Origin: Streptomyces roseirectus
Lineage (GTDB): Bacteria > Actinomycetota > Actinomycetes > Streptomycetales > Streptomycetaceae
Length of the DNA stretch: 64,000 nt
Assembly: GCF_014489635.1 (NCBI RefSeq)
Contig: NZ_CP060828.1
Location: forward strand, 1,674,001-1,738,000
Direction: 5' to 3'
Both the position numbers and the translations under genes were made by a program. Each line of letters opens with the position of its first letter. The stretch's first letter is position 1. The notes under the pieces were generated by a model. That model saw only the letters and a list, made by a program, of their open reading frames with translations. It did not search any database and was not told where the DNA came from. Shown in pieces: positions 40,613 to 50,438 of the stretch.

Positions 40613-41206
40613 TCAGTGAGCCCTGGCCATCAGGAACTCCACGAGTTTGATCAGCGCCTCGGCCGAGGATTTCTCGTCGCGCGCGTCGCAGGTCACGACG
40701 GGGGTGTCGTCGAGGAGGTCGAGGGCTTCGCGCAGGGCGGCCTCGTCGCGCAGCGGTGTGCCGTCGAAGTGGTTGACGGCGATGGCGTAGTCGAGTCCGT
40801 ACTGTTCGATGAGGTCGATGACGTTGAAGGAGTCGGCGAGCCGTTCGGGGTCGACGAGGACGAGGGCGCCGAGCGCGCCGCGTGCCATGTCCTCCCACAT
40901 CTGGACGAAGCGCTGCTGTCCGGGGGTGCCGAACAGGTAGAGCACGACGCGGTCGCTGATGGTGAGGCGGCCGAAGTCCATGGCGACCGTGGTGGTGGTC
41001 TTGCCCTGGACGCCCTTGAGGTCGTCGACGGTCTCGGCGGCGCGGGTCATCGTCTCTTCGGTCGTCAGCGGTTCGATCTCGGAGATCGCCCCGATGAACG
41101 TGGTCTTGCCCACGGCGAAGTGGCCGACGACGAGGATCTTGACGGCCGTCTGCTGTTCGCCGCTTCGGACGTACGCCTGCTCATCCAAACTTGGCCCGGA
41201 GACCAT
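40613..41206 (-). CDS. cvnD: Conservon small GTPase (CvnD)
   Basis: 197 aa. P-loop GHFAVGKTT (28-36), switch II FGTPGQQRF (92-100), and NHFD (145-148) where Ras-like GTPases have NKxD, a normal conservon feature. Related to MglA-type prokaryotic GTPases. With CvnA, CvnB and CvnC it probably forms a membrane-attached complex compared to eukaryotic G-protein coupling. Overlaps cvnC by 26 bp. Confidence 0.93.
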   Translation of the reverse strand: MVSGPSLDEQAYVRSGEQQTAVKILVVGHFAVGKTTFIGAISEIEPLTTEETMTRAAETVDDLKGVQGKTTTTVAMDFGRLTISDRVVLYLFGTPGQQRFVQMWEDMARGALGALVLVDPERLADSFNVIDLIEQYGLDYAIAVNHFDGTPLRDEAALREALDLLDDTPVVTCDARDEKSSAEALIKLVEFLMARAH

Positions 41207-41558
41207 TCAGCACCTCCTCCAGGATTTCCCGGTCGGCGAGGGGAGCCCGTTGGACGGGCGGGCGGGTGACGAGGTGGCCGGCCTCGACGAGCGCGGCGAG
41301 GAGGATCTTCACCACGCCGAGGGGCAGTTGGGTGTGCCCGGCGATCTCGGCGACGGACAGGTAGCCGGCGTCGCAGAGGTCGAGGAGGCTCTGTTCCTCG
41401 GGGGTGAGCCGGGTCGGCCTGCGCCGGTCGCCGGGGGCGGCCGTGACCAGGGTGATGAGCGAGAGCTGGCCCTCGTCGGGCAGTCCGCGGCCCCGGGTGA
41501 TGACGTACGGTCGCACTAATTCCGGCGTCTGGGGCTCGAGTTCGCCGTATCCGGTCAT
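41181..41558 (-). CDS. cvnC: Conservon DUF742 protein (CvnC)
   Basis: 125 aa from the ATG at 41558 (longer frames upstream are not used). VRPYVITRGRG is the usual DUF742 N-terminal motif; LTPEEQSLLDLCDAGYLSVAEIAGHTQLPLGVVKILLAALVEAGHL is a winged-helix-like domain. It starts in the stop of cvnB (ATGA) and overlaps cvnD. Confidence 0.92.
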   Translation of the reverse strand: MTGYGELEPQTPELVRPYVITRGRGLPDEGQLSLITLVTAAPGDRRRPTRLTPEEQSLLDLCDAGYLSVAEIAGHTQLPLGVVKILLAALVEAGHLVTRPPVQRAPLADREILEEVLNGLRAKFG

Positions 41559-41956
41559 GCCTGGACGCCGATGTTCTCGCGCGGCGGCGTGGTGAGCGCC
41601 TTGCCGAGCTGGCCGACGAGCTGCTGCATGCGGAAGGTGATGTCCTGCATGTCGACGTCCGGGGTGGCGGAGACGCCGAGGTAGGCGCCCTCGCCGGCGG
41701 AGATGAGGAAGACCCAGCCGCCGTCGAACTCGACGAGGGTCTGGCGCCACTGCTGGGAGCGGTCCTCGCAGAAGAAGGCGAGGGAGCGGCTGAGCGACTG
41801 GACCCCGCTCATCGCGGCGGCCACCCGGTCGGCGTTGTCCTTGTCGAACTCCTTGGTGCGGGCCATGAGGAGCCCGTCGGCGGAGATCAGGACGGCGTGC
41901 AGGGCCCCGGGTATCTCCAGGGCGCTGTCAAGCATCCATGACAGATCGGCGTTCAC
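41555..41956 (-). CDS. cvnB: Conservon roadblock/LC7 protein (CvnB)
   Basis: 133 aa, GTG start overlapping the cvnA stop (GTGA). DLSWMLDSALEIPGALHAVLISADGLLMA is the classic roadblock/LC7 start; GVQSLSRSLAFFCEDRSQQWRQTLVEFDGGWVFLI follows. This fold acts as a GTPase partner (MglB-like) for CvnD. Confidence 0.93.
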   Translation of the reverse strand: MNADLSWMLDSALEIPGALHAVLISADGLLMARTKEFDKDNADRVAAAMSGVQSLSRSLAFFCEDRSQQWRQTLVEFDGGWVFLISAGEGAYLGVSATPDVDMQDITFRMQQLVGQLGKALTTPPRENIGVQA

Positions 41957-43149
41957 GAGACATCATGCCCTTCGCTGCTCGCACCTCTTGTGCTGCTCGT
42001 CTGGTCCGCCCCGTCGGTCCGGGCCCGGCCGGACTGGGTGCCGCGCTGGAAGGCGCCCATGATCGCCGCGGTCTCCGCGCCGGAGCGTCCGCCGCGGCCG
42101 CGCGGGGCGGGGGTGGCGTCGTCCGAGGCGCTGCCGGGCACGATCGCCATCGGCCGTTTGCGGCGCCGTTTGGGCAGGCCGTCGGAGGTTGTGGCGGTGG
42201 GCAGCGGGGTGGCCTCGGGGCCGGCGTACTCCGGTGCGCCGACCGTGCTGACGACCGGTGCGGGCTCCTTCTGCTGGGGGGCGCCGGTGAGGAGGTCGTG
42301 CGGCAGGAGGAGGACGGCGCGGACGCCGCCGTAGGGGGAGGAGGAATCGACGGACACTTCGAATCCGAAGCGTTCGCTGAGGACGCCGATGACGGCGAAT
42401 CCGAACTGCGGGGGATTTCCGAGCGCGGAGACGCCGGTGACGCGTTCGCTGGAGAGGAGTTTCTCCGCCTTGACGCGTTCTTCGTCGTTCATGCCGACGC
42501 CCGCGTCGTCGACGACGATGCAGATTCCCTTGGGCACGGTGCGAATGTTGATTTCGACGACCGTGTCGGGGCTGGAATAGCTGGTGGCGTTGTCGAGGAG
42601 TTCGGCGAGGGCGAGTGCGACGGGTTCGACGGCGCGGCTGGTGATGCCGAAGTCGACCTGCGAGAGGATCTCGACGCGGCGGTAGTGCCGGACGCGGCCC
42701 TGGGCGCTGCGGACGACGTCGTACACGGAGGCGACGTCGCGCTGGCGGCCGAGCCAGCCGTCGCACAGGACGGCGATGGACTGGGCGCGGCGGCCGAACT
42801 GGGAGTTGGTGTGGTCGATCTCCAGGAGGTCCTGGAGCATGACCGAGTCGCCGTACTTGTTCTGCAGCCGGGAGACGATGAGCTGCTGTTCCAGGGCGAG
42901 GCCCTGGAGGGTGCGCATGGCGGATTTCAGTACGGTCTTGGTCGCGTCCTCGGCCCTTTCCTGGGCCGCTTCGACGGATTCCGTGTACTGGTTCTCCAGT
43001 TCGGCGTAATGTGTTTTGAGGCCGGTGACCTCCTGCCTCAATTCCCGTGCGGTCCGGCGCAGGCGGACGACGAGGGCGATGGCGAGGGCCAACAATGCCG
43101 ACAAGGCGAGGAAAGCCCAGAGGGCCGGGTTCCCTATGTAATGCGTCAT
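41953..43149 (-). CDS. cvnA: Conservon sensor histidine kinase-like protein (CvnA)
   Basis: 398 aa from the ATG at 43149 (MTHYIGNPALW). One N-terminal membrane helix (about 8-29), then a coiled coil (LRQEVTGLKTHYAELENQYTES), and an ATP-binding HATPase domain with ALAELLDNATSYSSPDT (N box), DDAGVGMND (G1 box) and FGFAVIGVLSERFG. A canonical phospho-acceptor His motif is not obvious. The C-terminal about 120 residues are disordered, Pro/Arg-rich. The extracellular part is minimal. First gene of the operon. Confidence 0.9.
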   Translation of the reverse strand: MTHYIGNPALWAFLALSALLALAIALVVRLRRTARELRQEVTGLKTHYAELENQYTESVEAAQERAEDATKTVLKSAMRTLQGLALEQQLIVSRLQNKYGDSVMLQDLLEIDHTNSQFGRRAQSIAVLCDGWLGRQRDVASVYDVVRSAQGRVRHYRRVEILSQVDFGITSRAVEPVALALAELLDNATSYSSPDTVVEINIRTVPKGICIVVDDAGVGMNDEERVKAEKLLSSERVTGVSALGNPPQFGFAVIGVLSERFGFEVSVDSSSPYGGVRAVLLLPHDLLTGAPQQKEPAPVVSTVGAPEYAGPEATPLPTATTSDGLPKRRRKRPMAIVPGSASDDATPAPRGRGGRSGAETAAIMGAFQRGTQSGRARTDGADQTSSTRGASSEGHDVS

Positions 43150-43419
43150 AAGACTCTCTTCAGGCGACTGACGGCCAGTAGCTGAATTCCCGTCAATGCG
43201 GGTGGACCGGCGGACCGCCCGCACCGGGGTCACCGTCGTGCACCCATCCGCCCGCTCTACAAGCGCCGTGATCGTATCACCGCACGAACCGGTCAACGAC
43301 CGTCAATCCCGGGCCCCGAATGGACATTGACGGACAGTCAGCCGAGGGGGCCGCGGAGGGCTCCGAGGCGGCCCCGACGTGTCGACAAACCGCCGGACTC
43401 ACCGCCCCCGCGCCGCCCC

Positions 43420-44661
43420 CTACTGCGCCCGCGCCCGCGCCGGACTCGCCAGCCCCAGCCGCGCCAGAAACTGCTCCAGCGTGAACGCGGCCATCCCGAG
43501 CGCGACGGCGTTCCCCGGCACCGGGGACGCCTGGACCCTCAGCCCCGGGAGCGAGCCCGGCAGGACATGGCGCGGAAGTTCCGCGCGGACGGCCGGGACG
43601 AGCCAGTCGGCGAGGGCGCGCGACATCCAGCCGGTGAGGGTGACCGTGGGCACGTTCAGCAGGTTCACCAAATCCCCGAGCGCGGCGGCGAGGAAGCGCG
43701 CGGTCCGGGCGAGGAGTTCCGCCACGGCGGGGTCGCCGGCGAGGAGCCCTTCGGCGACGGCGGCCACGAACTCCCGCTGTCCGCCGAGCCCTAGCGCCGG
43801 ATGGTCCGGGGCGAGCGCAGCGAGCGTCGTCTCCAGCCCGGCCGCGCCGACGTACGCCTCGACGCAGCCGCGCCGCCCGCAGCGGCAGGGCCGGCCGTCG
43901 AGTTCGAGGAGGGTGTGCCCCCATTCCCCCGCGTTGTTGGTGGTGCCCCGGATCAGCGAGCCGTTCAGGGCGATGCCGGCGCCGACGCCCGTGCCGAGGT
44001 TGACGACGGCCATGCTGTCCACGGCGCGGCCGGCCCCGAACCACATCTCGGAGAGCGTGACCGCCTTCAGCGGGTTGTCGACGTGGACGGGCAACTCCAG
44101 CCGGGCGGCGAGCAGTTCCTCGATGCGCACGTCGTGCCAGTCCCAGTTGGGGGCGAACACGGAGACCCCCGCGCCGGGGTGGACGTGCCCCGGCATGCTC
44201 ACGCCGACGCCGTCGATCCGCTCCCGCGTGGTGCCGCCCGCCTCGACGGCCCGCGCGATGGCGGTGACGATGCCGTCGACGACGTACCCCTGCCCGTTCT
44301 CGTGCTCGTCGAGCGCCACCTCGCCCTCGCCGAGGACGCCGAGGGCGAGGTCGTGCACCACGGCGACGACGTAGGTCTCGGCGACGTCGACGCCGACGAT
44401 CCGGCCCCGGCCGGGGTCGATCGCGAGGCGGTCGTAGGGCCGGCCGACGCCGGTGCGTTCCCTCGCCGCGATGGTGAGGACGCCCTCCGACAGGAATTCG
44501 CCGACCAGGGTCGTCACGGTCGCCTGGCTCAGTCCGGTGTGCCGGGCGAGTTCCTGCCGGGAGGAGGGGCCGAGGTCGAACAGCGCGTGCAGCACCTCGA
44601 AACGGTTCTCGCTGCGCAGATCCCGTGCTGTGTGCCGCGCCACGCGTCCCCCCTCGTTCAT
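43420..44661 (-). CDS. ROK-family transcriptional regulator
   Basis: 413 aa from the ATG at 44661. N-terminal winged helix (about 10-75: GPSSRQELARHTGLSQATVTTLVGEFLSEGVL). ROK domain: NLGTGVGAGIALNG phosphate loop, NNAGEWGH, and the zinc motif CRCGRRGCVEAYVG. Start overlaps the GH35 stop (ATGA), so it is the last gene of the sugar operon and probably its repressor. A 13-bp palindrome, GGTTAAATTAACC, upstream of the operon fits the AT-rich sites ROK proteins use. Confidence 0.9.
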   Translation of the reverse strand: MNEGGRVARHTARDLRSENRFEVLHALFDLGPSSRQELARHTGLSQATVTTLVGEFLSEGVLTIAARERTGVGRPYDRLAIDPGRGRIVGVDVAETYVVAVVHDLALGVLGEGEVALDEHENGQGYVVDGIVTAIARAVEAGGTTRERIDGVGVSMPGHVHPGAGVSVFAPNWDWHDVRIEELLAARLELPVHVDNPLKAVTLSEMWFGAGRAVDSMAVVNLGTGVGAGIALNGSLIRGTTNNAGEWGHTLLELDGRPCRCGRRGCVEAYVGAAGLETTLAALAPDHPALGLGGQREFVAAVAEGLLAGDPAVAELLARTARFLAAALGDLVNLLNVPTVTLTGWMSRALADWLVPAVRAELPRHVLPGSLPGLRVQASPVPGNAVALGMAAFTLEQFLARLGLASPARARAQ

Positions 44662-47189
44662 GCCCCGGTCGCCGGCTCCAGCGTCAGCGTACGGATCTCC
44701 GGCTCGCCGCGCCCCTCCATTGCGCGCGCCAGCAGGGTCACGGGACCCGGCCAGCCGGCCGGTATCCACAGCACGTCCGGGTTCCCGCCGGAGAAATCGG
44801 GCCGCTCCCCCGCCCAGACCCGCCCCAGGCACTCCCCGGCGGCCCACGCGGTGACCCGCATCTGTGTGGCGTCCAGCCGGATCAACCGCCCTGCGGCGTC
44901 GGGGAGTTCGGGGAGTTCGAAGTCGAACCACGCCTCCTCGCCCGGCTTCAGGGCCAGCGGCAGCCGGACGACCTCGGCGAGCCCGCGCTCGCCGGCGAAC
45001 GCGGTGAGCAGCGCGTCGTCCTGCACGGCGCAGGACCACTCCGGGACGGCGTCCAGGGCGAGGAGCCGCGCCCGCAGCCCCGGTCCGCTCGGGTGGTGGG
45101 GCAGGGTGAGGGCGACGGCATGGGTGCCGGGCGGCAGCAACAGCCAGGGGTTCTCGGCGTGCAGCGTCCGCGGCTCACCCTCGTCGACGCTCACCCGCAG
45201 CGGCTCGACGATCCCTTGCACCTGCAACGCGGCGTCGGTCGCCGTCCGCACCGTCCGCGTGTAGGTGACCGGCACGCCGACGCGTGTGCTGCTCCAGCCG
45301 CCGAGGGTGCGCAGCGGCGCGGGCTCGCCCGCCCAGTGGCCGTCGACCGTCCACAGGGCGGACACGTCGGCCGTGTCCCGGACCTTCCACAGGCGTCCGG
45401 GGCCGCGCAGTGCGCCGAGGCGCAGGGCGGGGAGGCGGGCGTCGTCGAAGTTGGCGTGGCCCCAGATCTCGACGACGGCTTCGACGGCGGCGGCGCCCGT
45501 CACGTCCCGGACGTCGATGGTGCGGGCGGCGCCGAACCCGGTGAGCGTGGGGTGCGGGCGTCCCGCGATCGTGAGGTCGACGATGTCGGCGGCCCCGGTC
45601 AGCAGGAGTGTGTCGATGCCGGTCAGGTCGGTGACGGTCCGGTAGGCGCCCCGCCCCCGGTACACCCCGAGCGCTTCCAGCGCGGGCGGCAGTGGGTGCG
45701 TCCCGGCCGGCCGCTCGGGCGCCGGTTCCAGCCGCCGCCGGACCTCCGGGACGGTGACCGGCTCCGCATCGGCCGGTACGGGGACGGCGTCGTCCGCGTC
45801 CTGCCCGGCCCGCACCGCCTCGGCCGGTGGCAGGACGTCGACCGTCGCTCCCGCAACCGTCGTCCGCCCCCGCACGGGGACGACGGCACTCTCCTCGCCG
45901 ATGACGACGGTCACCGGCACCTCGGAGGCGAACACGAGCGTGCCGTCCCCGGCGGCGACGAGGTCCGCCGAGGCGAGGGTCAGGGTGGCGTCGATGCCCC
46001 AGGGGGTGAGGGGGACGTCGAGCGCCATCAGGGGGCAGGAGTCGGGGGCGACGGCGACGGGGGTGCCGTCGACGAGGGCCGTGCCCGCGCGCGTCCCGAG
46101 GTGCGGTACGGCGACGAGCCGTCCGCCGCCGTCGAGGTCGAGTGCGGCGGTCGTCGAGCTGGTCGTGAAGTCGCAGTCCAGGTGCGGGAGTCGGCTGCTC
46201 GGGGTGGCGAGGGCGAGGCGGTCGCCCCAGGTGTCGAGGACCTTCGCGAGGAGCTGGGCCTCGGTGAACTCGGGGCGCTGGACTCCCGTCGAGGAGACGT
46301 AGCCGCCGAAGTCGTAGCCGTGGCTCATGAAGTTGCCAGGGCGGCCCCAGTTGCCGGTGGACGGCGTGAACCCGAAGTTCCAGCCGGACGCCTGGAGATA
46401 GGGCGCGATCAACTTGGCGCCACTCGCGAGGAGTCGGCGCAGGGTGCGGTGGCGGCGGTTGGTCTCGGTGACCAGCAGCGGGGTGTCGCGCCCCGCCAAC
46501 AGGTCCGTGTAGTGGCGGACTTCGGGCTCGATGTCCGGGGAGTCGTCGTCCGGGTAGAAGTTGCAGGCCGGGACGATGCCAGGGACGTCACCGGTGGCGC
46601 CCGCGAGGTCGCCCTGCCCGGAGCAGGCGATCAGCGGGACGGTGATGCCGTGGGCCAGCGCCATGTCGCGCAGGGCCGTCAAGTACCCCGTGCGGTCAGC
46701 GCAGTCGAAGAAGTCGAGTTCGTTCTCCAGCTGCACCATGATGACGGATCCGCCCGCCGGGTACTGGCGTTCCGCGAGCAGCGGCAGCGCGCGGTCGTAC
46801 CAGGCGGCGACCTGCTCCAGGTAGCGCGGCTCGTTCTGACGGACCCTCAACTCCCGGTCCAGGCCCAGCCATGCGGGCAGGGCGCCGCCGTCCCACTCGG
46901 AGCAGATGTAGGGGCCGGGCCGGGCGATGACGTAGAGGCCGTGGTCGCGGGCGAGGTCGAGGAACGCGGCGACGTCGCGCCGGCCCTCGAACGACCAGTC
47001 GCCGGGGGCGAGTTCGTGGAAGTTCCACGGGAGGTAGACGTCGACGCAGGTGTAGCCGGAGGCTTTCACCTGGGCGAGGCGGGCGCTCCACTGCTCGCGG
47101 GGCAGCCGGAAGTAGAAGAGGGAGGCGCACAGGAGGGTGCGGGGTCGGCCGTCGAGCCAGAGCCCTCGGCCGTCGGTACGGATGCTCAC
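44658..47189 (-). CDS. GH35-family beta-galactosidase
   Basis: 843 aa, GTG start at 47189 overlapping the permease stop (GTGA). N-terminal TIM barrel: SLFYFRLPREQWSARLAQVK, ARPGPYICSEWDGGALPAWL, acid/base E157 in VQLENE, and nucleophile candidate E242 in LLVTETN. The C-terminal half (about 360-843) is beta-sandwich with no catalytic motifs. No signal peptide, so it acts in the cytoplasm on imported disaccharides or oligosaccharides. Natural partner of the importer upstream; the substrate may be a plant galactoside. Confidence 0.87.
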   Translation of the reverse strand: MSIRTDGRGLWLDGRPRTLLCASLFYFRLPREQWSARLAQVKASGYTCVDVYLPWNFHELAPGDWSFEGRRDVAAFLDLARDHGLYVIARPGPYICSEWDGGALPAWLGLDRELRVRQNEPRYLEQVAAWYDRALPLLAERQYPAGGSVIMVQLENELDFFDCADRTGYLTALRDMALAHGITVPLIACSGQGDLAGATGDVPGIVPACNFYPDDDSPDIEPEVRHYTDLLAGRDTPLLVTETNRRHRTLRRLLASGAKLIAPYLQASGWNFGFTPSTGNWGRPGNFMSHGYDFGGYVSSTGVQRPEFTEAQLLAKVLDTWGDRLALATPSSRLPHLDCDFTTSSTTAALDLDGGGRLVAVPHLGTRAGTALVDGTPVAVAPDSCPLMALDVPLTPWGIDATLTLASADLVAAGDGTLVFASEVPVTVVIGEESAVVPVRGRTTVAGATVDVLPPAEAVRAGQDADDAVPVPADAEPVTVPEVRRRLEPAPERPAGTHPLPPALEALGVYRGRGAYRTVTDLTGIDTLLLTGAADIVDLTIAGRPHPTLTGFGAARTIDVRDVTGAAAVEAVVEIWGHANFDDARLPALRLGALRGPGRLWKVRDTADVSALWTVDGHWAGEPAPLRTLGGWSSTRVGVPVTYTRTVRTATDAALQVQGIVEPLRVSVDEGEPRTLHAENPWLLLPPGTHAVALTLPHHPSGPGLRARLLALDAVPEWSCAVQDDALLTAFAGERGLAEVVRLPLALKPGEEAWFDFELPELPDAAGRLIRLDATQMRVTAWAAGECLGRVWAGERPDFSGGNPDVLWIPAGWPGPVTLLARAMEGRGEPEIRTLTLEPATGA

Positions 47190-48130
47190 TTGACCCCCGC
47201 GCTTCCGCCGCTGATGTCCATCTCGTAGAGGTATTTCTGTCCGATGTAGTAGACGACGATCATGGGGACGGCGAGCAGGATGGAGCCGACCATGACCAGG
47301 TTCCACGGCGGTGCCTGCATGGCGGCCGAGGTGCTGGTGATGTACTGCACGCCGAGCGCGAGCGGCATCTTGGACTCGTCGTTGAGGTAGATGAGGGGGC
47401 CCATGAAGTCGCCCCAGGTGTGGGTGAGGGTGAAGATGCCGATGGCGATCAGGACCGGGCGCAGCATCGGGAACATGATGCGCCGGTAGATCCCGAAGAA
47501 GCCGAGGCCGTCCATCATGGCCGCCTCGTCGAGCTGGCTGGGCAGCCGGGAGACGAACTGCCGTACCAGGAACACGTTGAAGGCGTTGGAGAAGAAGTTC
47601 GGCACGATCAGCGGGAGGTAGGTGTTCACCCAGCCGAGGTCCCGGAAGAGGATGAACTGGGGGATCATCGTGATCTGCGTCGGGATCATCATCGTGGCGA
47701 TGACGACGAGGAAGATCGCGTTCTTGCCGGGGGCGCGCAGTCGGGCGAAGGCGTAGCCGACGAGGCCGCTGGAGAGGACCTGGCCGACGACCGAGAACAG
47801 CGAGATGAGCACGGAGTTGAGGAGGAAGGTGCCCATCGGGAGTTCGGTGCCGAAGACCCGGGTGAAGTTCTCCCAGTGGAACTCGCGGGGGATGATCGTG
47901 AACGTGTTGGCGTTGACGGTCGCGTCGCTGGACAGGGCGATCGAGCCGACGAAGACGAGCGGGGTGGAGAGGATCGCCGCGACGATCAGGAGGGTGCCGT
48001 AGGTGACGGGGGTCGCGCGGAACGCCCTTACTGCGGACTTCTCTTGACGATCCGTCAGTTTCCGTTTGCGCTTCGGCGCGGGAGCCGTGTCCGCGTCCGG
48101 CGGCGCGGCGGTGAGCAGGCCGGCCATCAC
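47186..48130 (-). CDS. Carbohydrate ABC permease, MalG type
   Basis: 314 aa, six helices. The EAA loop is LDEAAMMDGLGFFGIYRRIMFPMLRP, the ATPase contact. N-terminal cytoplasmic tail is basic (KRKRKLTDRQEKSAVR). CUT1 family. Overlaps the MalF-type gene upstream (ATGA) and the GH35 gene downstream. Confidence 0.92.
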   Translation of the reverse strand: MMAGLLTAAPPDADTAPAPKRKRKLTDRQEKSAVRAFRATPVTYGTLLIVAAILSTPLVFVGSIALSSDATVNANTFTIIPREFHWENFTRVFGTELPMGTFLLNSVLISLFSVVGQVLSSGLVGYAFARLRAPGKNAIFLVVIATMMIPTQITMIPQFILFRDLGWVNTYLPLIVPNFFSNAFNVFLVRQFVSRLPSQLDEAAMMDGLGFFGIYRRIMFPMLRPVLIAIGIFTLTHTWGDFMGPLIYLNDESKMPLALGVQYITSTSAAMQAPPWNLVMVGSILLAVPMIVVYYIGQKYLYEMDISGGSAGVK

Positions 48131-49068
48131 TTCACCTCGGTTTCGTAGAACACCCAGCGCCGGGCGGTGCGGAAGGCGAGCGCCGTGAAGACGAGGATCA
48201 CGGCGAACAGGAGCCAGGAGATCGCCGAGGCGTATCCCATGTGGTAGAAGCCGAACGCCTGGTCGAAGAGGAGCGGAACCATGGTCTGGGCGGCGTCATA
48301 GGCCCCCCTGTTGCTCTTCGGGGTGAGGATGTAGACCTGGGAGAACACCTGGAACGCGCCGATCAGGCCCATGATGAGGTTGAAGAAGATGATCGGCGTC
48401 AGGTGGGGCAGGGTGATGCTCCAGAACTGCCGGGTGGCGCCGGCGCCGTCGACCTCGGCGGCCTCGTACAGCTCTCTCGGGATGCCCTTCATCGCGGCGA
48501 GCAGCAGGACGGTCGCGCTGCCGGCGCCCCAGACGGACATCAGGATGAGGGCGGGTTTCACCCAGGGGCCGTCGATGAGCCAGGAGGGGCCGTCGATGCC
48601 GAAGACGCCGAGGAAGTCGTTGACGGGGCCCGAGGGCGCGAGGACCATCTTGAAGATCATCGCGGTGGCGACGAGGGGGACGAGGGTGGGGAGGTAGATC
48701 AGGGTACGGAACAACTTCCGTGCCCTGACCTGCTTGTTGAGAAGGTTCGCGAGCCAGAGGCCGAGGATCAGGCCGAGGGGGACCGAAATCGCCGCGTAGT
48801 AGAAGGTGTTCCAGAGGGCCTTCCAGAACGCCGGGTCGTCGGTGAGGAGTTTGGTGTAGTTGTCGAGGCCGACCCACTTGGGCGGGGTGAAGGAGTCCCA
48901 GTCGGTGAGGGAGTAGTAGACCGACGCAATCATGGGGCCGAGGAGGAAGACCAGGAAGCCGATGATCCAGGGGGAGATGAAGAGGTAGAAGGCCAGGGCC
49001 TCACGCCTGCGGCGTTTCGAACTGCCCGGCTTCTTCAAGGGGGTCGGTGTCGTCGTGGGGGTCGCCAT
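48127..49068 (-). CDS. Carbohydrate ABC permease, MalF type
   Basis: 313 aa, six helices, basic N-terminus (KKPGSSKRRRREALAF). EAA loop ELYEAAEVDGAGATRQFWSITLPHL. CUT1 family sugar importer with the MalG-type partner. There is no ATPase gene in the operon; in Streptomyces such importers share the ATPase MsiK encoded elsewhere. Confidence 0.92.
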   Translation of the reverse strand: MATPTTTPTPLKKPGSSKRRRREALAFYLFISPWIIGFLVFLLGPMIASVYYSLTDWDSFTPPKWVGLDNYTKLLTDDPAFWKALWNTFYYAAISVPLGLILGLWLANLLNKQVRARKLFRTLIYLPTLVPLVATAMIFKMVLAPSGPVNDFLGVFGIDGPSWLIDGPWVKPALILMSVWGAGSATVLLLAAMKGIPRELYEAAEVDGAGATRQFWSITLPHLTPIIFFNLIMGLIGAFQVFSQVYILTPKSNRGAYDAAQTMVPLLFDQAFGFYHMGYASAISWLLFAVILVFTALAFRTARRWVFYETEVK

Positions 49069-49074
49069 GGCCGG

Positions 49075-50364
49075 TCATCCCGCGGACTTGATGATGGATT
49101 CGAGGTTCTTCTGCAGGGCGGTGAGGACCTTCTTGGCGTCGGTCTCCTTGCCGAGCCAGAAGTCGGCGAGGCCGCTCTCGATCGCGGCCTGCATCTCGTT
49201 CCACTCGGGGATGAAGGGCGCGCGGAAGACGAACTCGCTGGACTCGGCGAACACCCCCATGTCGACCTGGGTCTTCATCCACGCGGGCTTCAGGAACGCG
49301 TCGCTCTTCTGGACCTCCAGGTTCGCGGGGACGTCCTGGCCGGAGGAGATGATCTCCTTCTGGGCCTCGGCGGAGGTGAGGAAGTCGATGGCCTTGAAGG
49401 CGTTCTCGGCCTGCTTCGAGGTGCGGGAGACGGCGAGGCCGCTGCCGAACGCGGACACCGCCTGCTTCTTGCCGCGCCACATCGGGGCGATGTCCCAGCC
49501 GAACGTGGTGGTGGTCAGGCCGGCGATGGCCCAGAAGCCGGTGGCGTTGACGGCGACCTTCTGGTTGGCGAACGCCTGGTCGCCGCCGATGTCGGCGCCC
49601 ATGTCGGCGTAGTCCTTGGCGCTGGGGACGACCTTGTGCTTGAAGAGCAGGTCGCCGGCCCACTGCAGGGCCTCGATCGCGGCGTCGCTCGCGACCGCGG
49701 GGCGGCCGTTGTCGTCGATGATCTGGCCGCCGTTCTGGTAGACGAAGCTCCACCACTGCGGCCACCAGCCGGCTCCGCCGTAGCCCCACTGCTTGCCGGG
49801 GATGGTGAGTTCCTTGAACGCGGCGAGCGCGTCGTCCCAAGTCCACTCCGCCGTGGGGGCCTTGATGCCCTTCTTCGCGAACAGTTCCTTGTTGTAGTAG
49901 ACGATCATCGCGCCGGAGCGGTCCGGGATCGCGTACTTCTTGTCCTGGTAGGAGTAGATGTCGCCGACGGGACCGAACCGCTGTGTGGTGTCGAGGGATG
50001 CCTTCTTGGCCAGATCGTCGAGGGGCAGCAACTGGTTCTTGCTCGCGTAGGTGTTGACGCTCTCGGCGACCTGCATGATGTCGGGGCCGTTGCCGCCCGC
50101 GATCATCGTCTGGACCTTCTGCGGGTACGAGTCGCTGGGGATGAGCTGGAGCTTGACCTTCAGCTCCGGGAACTTCTTGACCAGCAGGTCGATTCGCGCC
50201 TGGTACGCCTTGCGGTCCGGGTCACCGCCCCACACGGTCATCACCAGCGGGCCTCCGCTGGAGCCCCCGGCGGAGTGCCCGCAGGCGGTGAGCGTGATGA
50301 CTCCGGCCGCCGCGCTCATCCCGAGGAACCCTCGGCGCGACATCTGATTTCTGTCAACTGGCAT
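49075..50364 (-). CDS. Sugar ABC substrate-binding lipoprotein (Tat/lipobox)
   Basis: 429 aa. The N-terminus has a twin-arginine motif (SRRGFLG) followed by a hydrophobic stretch and lipobox LTAC, so a Tat-exported lipoprotein. Mature part fits SBP family 1: VMTVWGGDPDRKAYQARIDLLVKKFPELKV, NGPDIMQVAES, YYNKELFAKKGI, WGYGGAGWWPQWWSFVYQNGG. AGGGGA ribosome site 7 nt before the ATG; M8 is an alternative start. First gene of the importer-GH35-ROK operon. Confidence 0.92.
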   Translation of the reverse strand: MPVDRNQMSRRGFLGMSAAAGVITLTACGHSAGGSSGGPLVMTVWGGDPDRKAYQARIDLLVKKFPELKVKLQLIPSDSYPQKVQTMIAGGNGPDIMQVAESVNTYASKNQLLPLDDLAKKASLDTTQRFGPVGDIYSYQDKKYAIPDRSGAMIVYYNKELFAKKGIKAPTAEWTWDDALAAFKELTIPGKQWGYGGAGWWPQWWSFVYQNGGQIIDDNGRPAVASDAAIEALQWAGDLLFKHKVVPSAKDYADMGADIGGDQAFANQKVAVNATGFWAIAGLTTTTFGWDIAPMWRGKKQAVSAFGSGLAVSRTSKQAENAFKAIDFLTSAEAQKEIISSGQDVPANLEVQKSDAFLKPAWMKTQVDMGVFAESSEFVFRAPFIPEWNEMQAAIESGLADFWLGKETDAKKVLTALQKNLESIIKSAG

Positions 50365-50438
50365 GACTCATCCCCTGGTTGAGGTGCGCGAACGCATGGG
50401 AAAGGTGGTGACGACAGCCAGCCGCGGCTTTGCGTGGC

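Noticed and set aside
44625..47228. 867-codon plus-strand frame opposite the GH35 gene
   Set aside because: Antisense shadow; no family motifs, while the GH35 frame has catalytic residues and operon overlaps.
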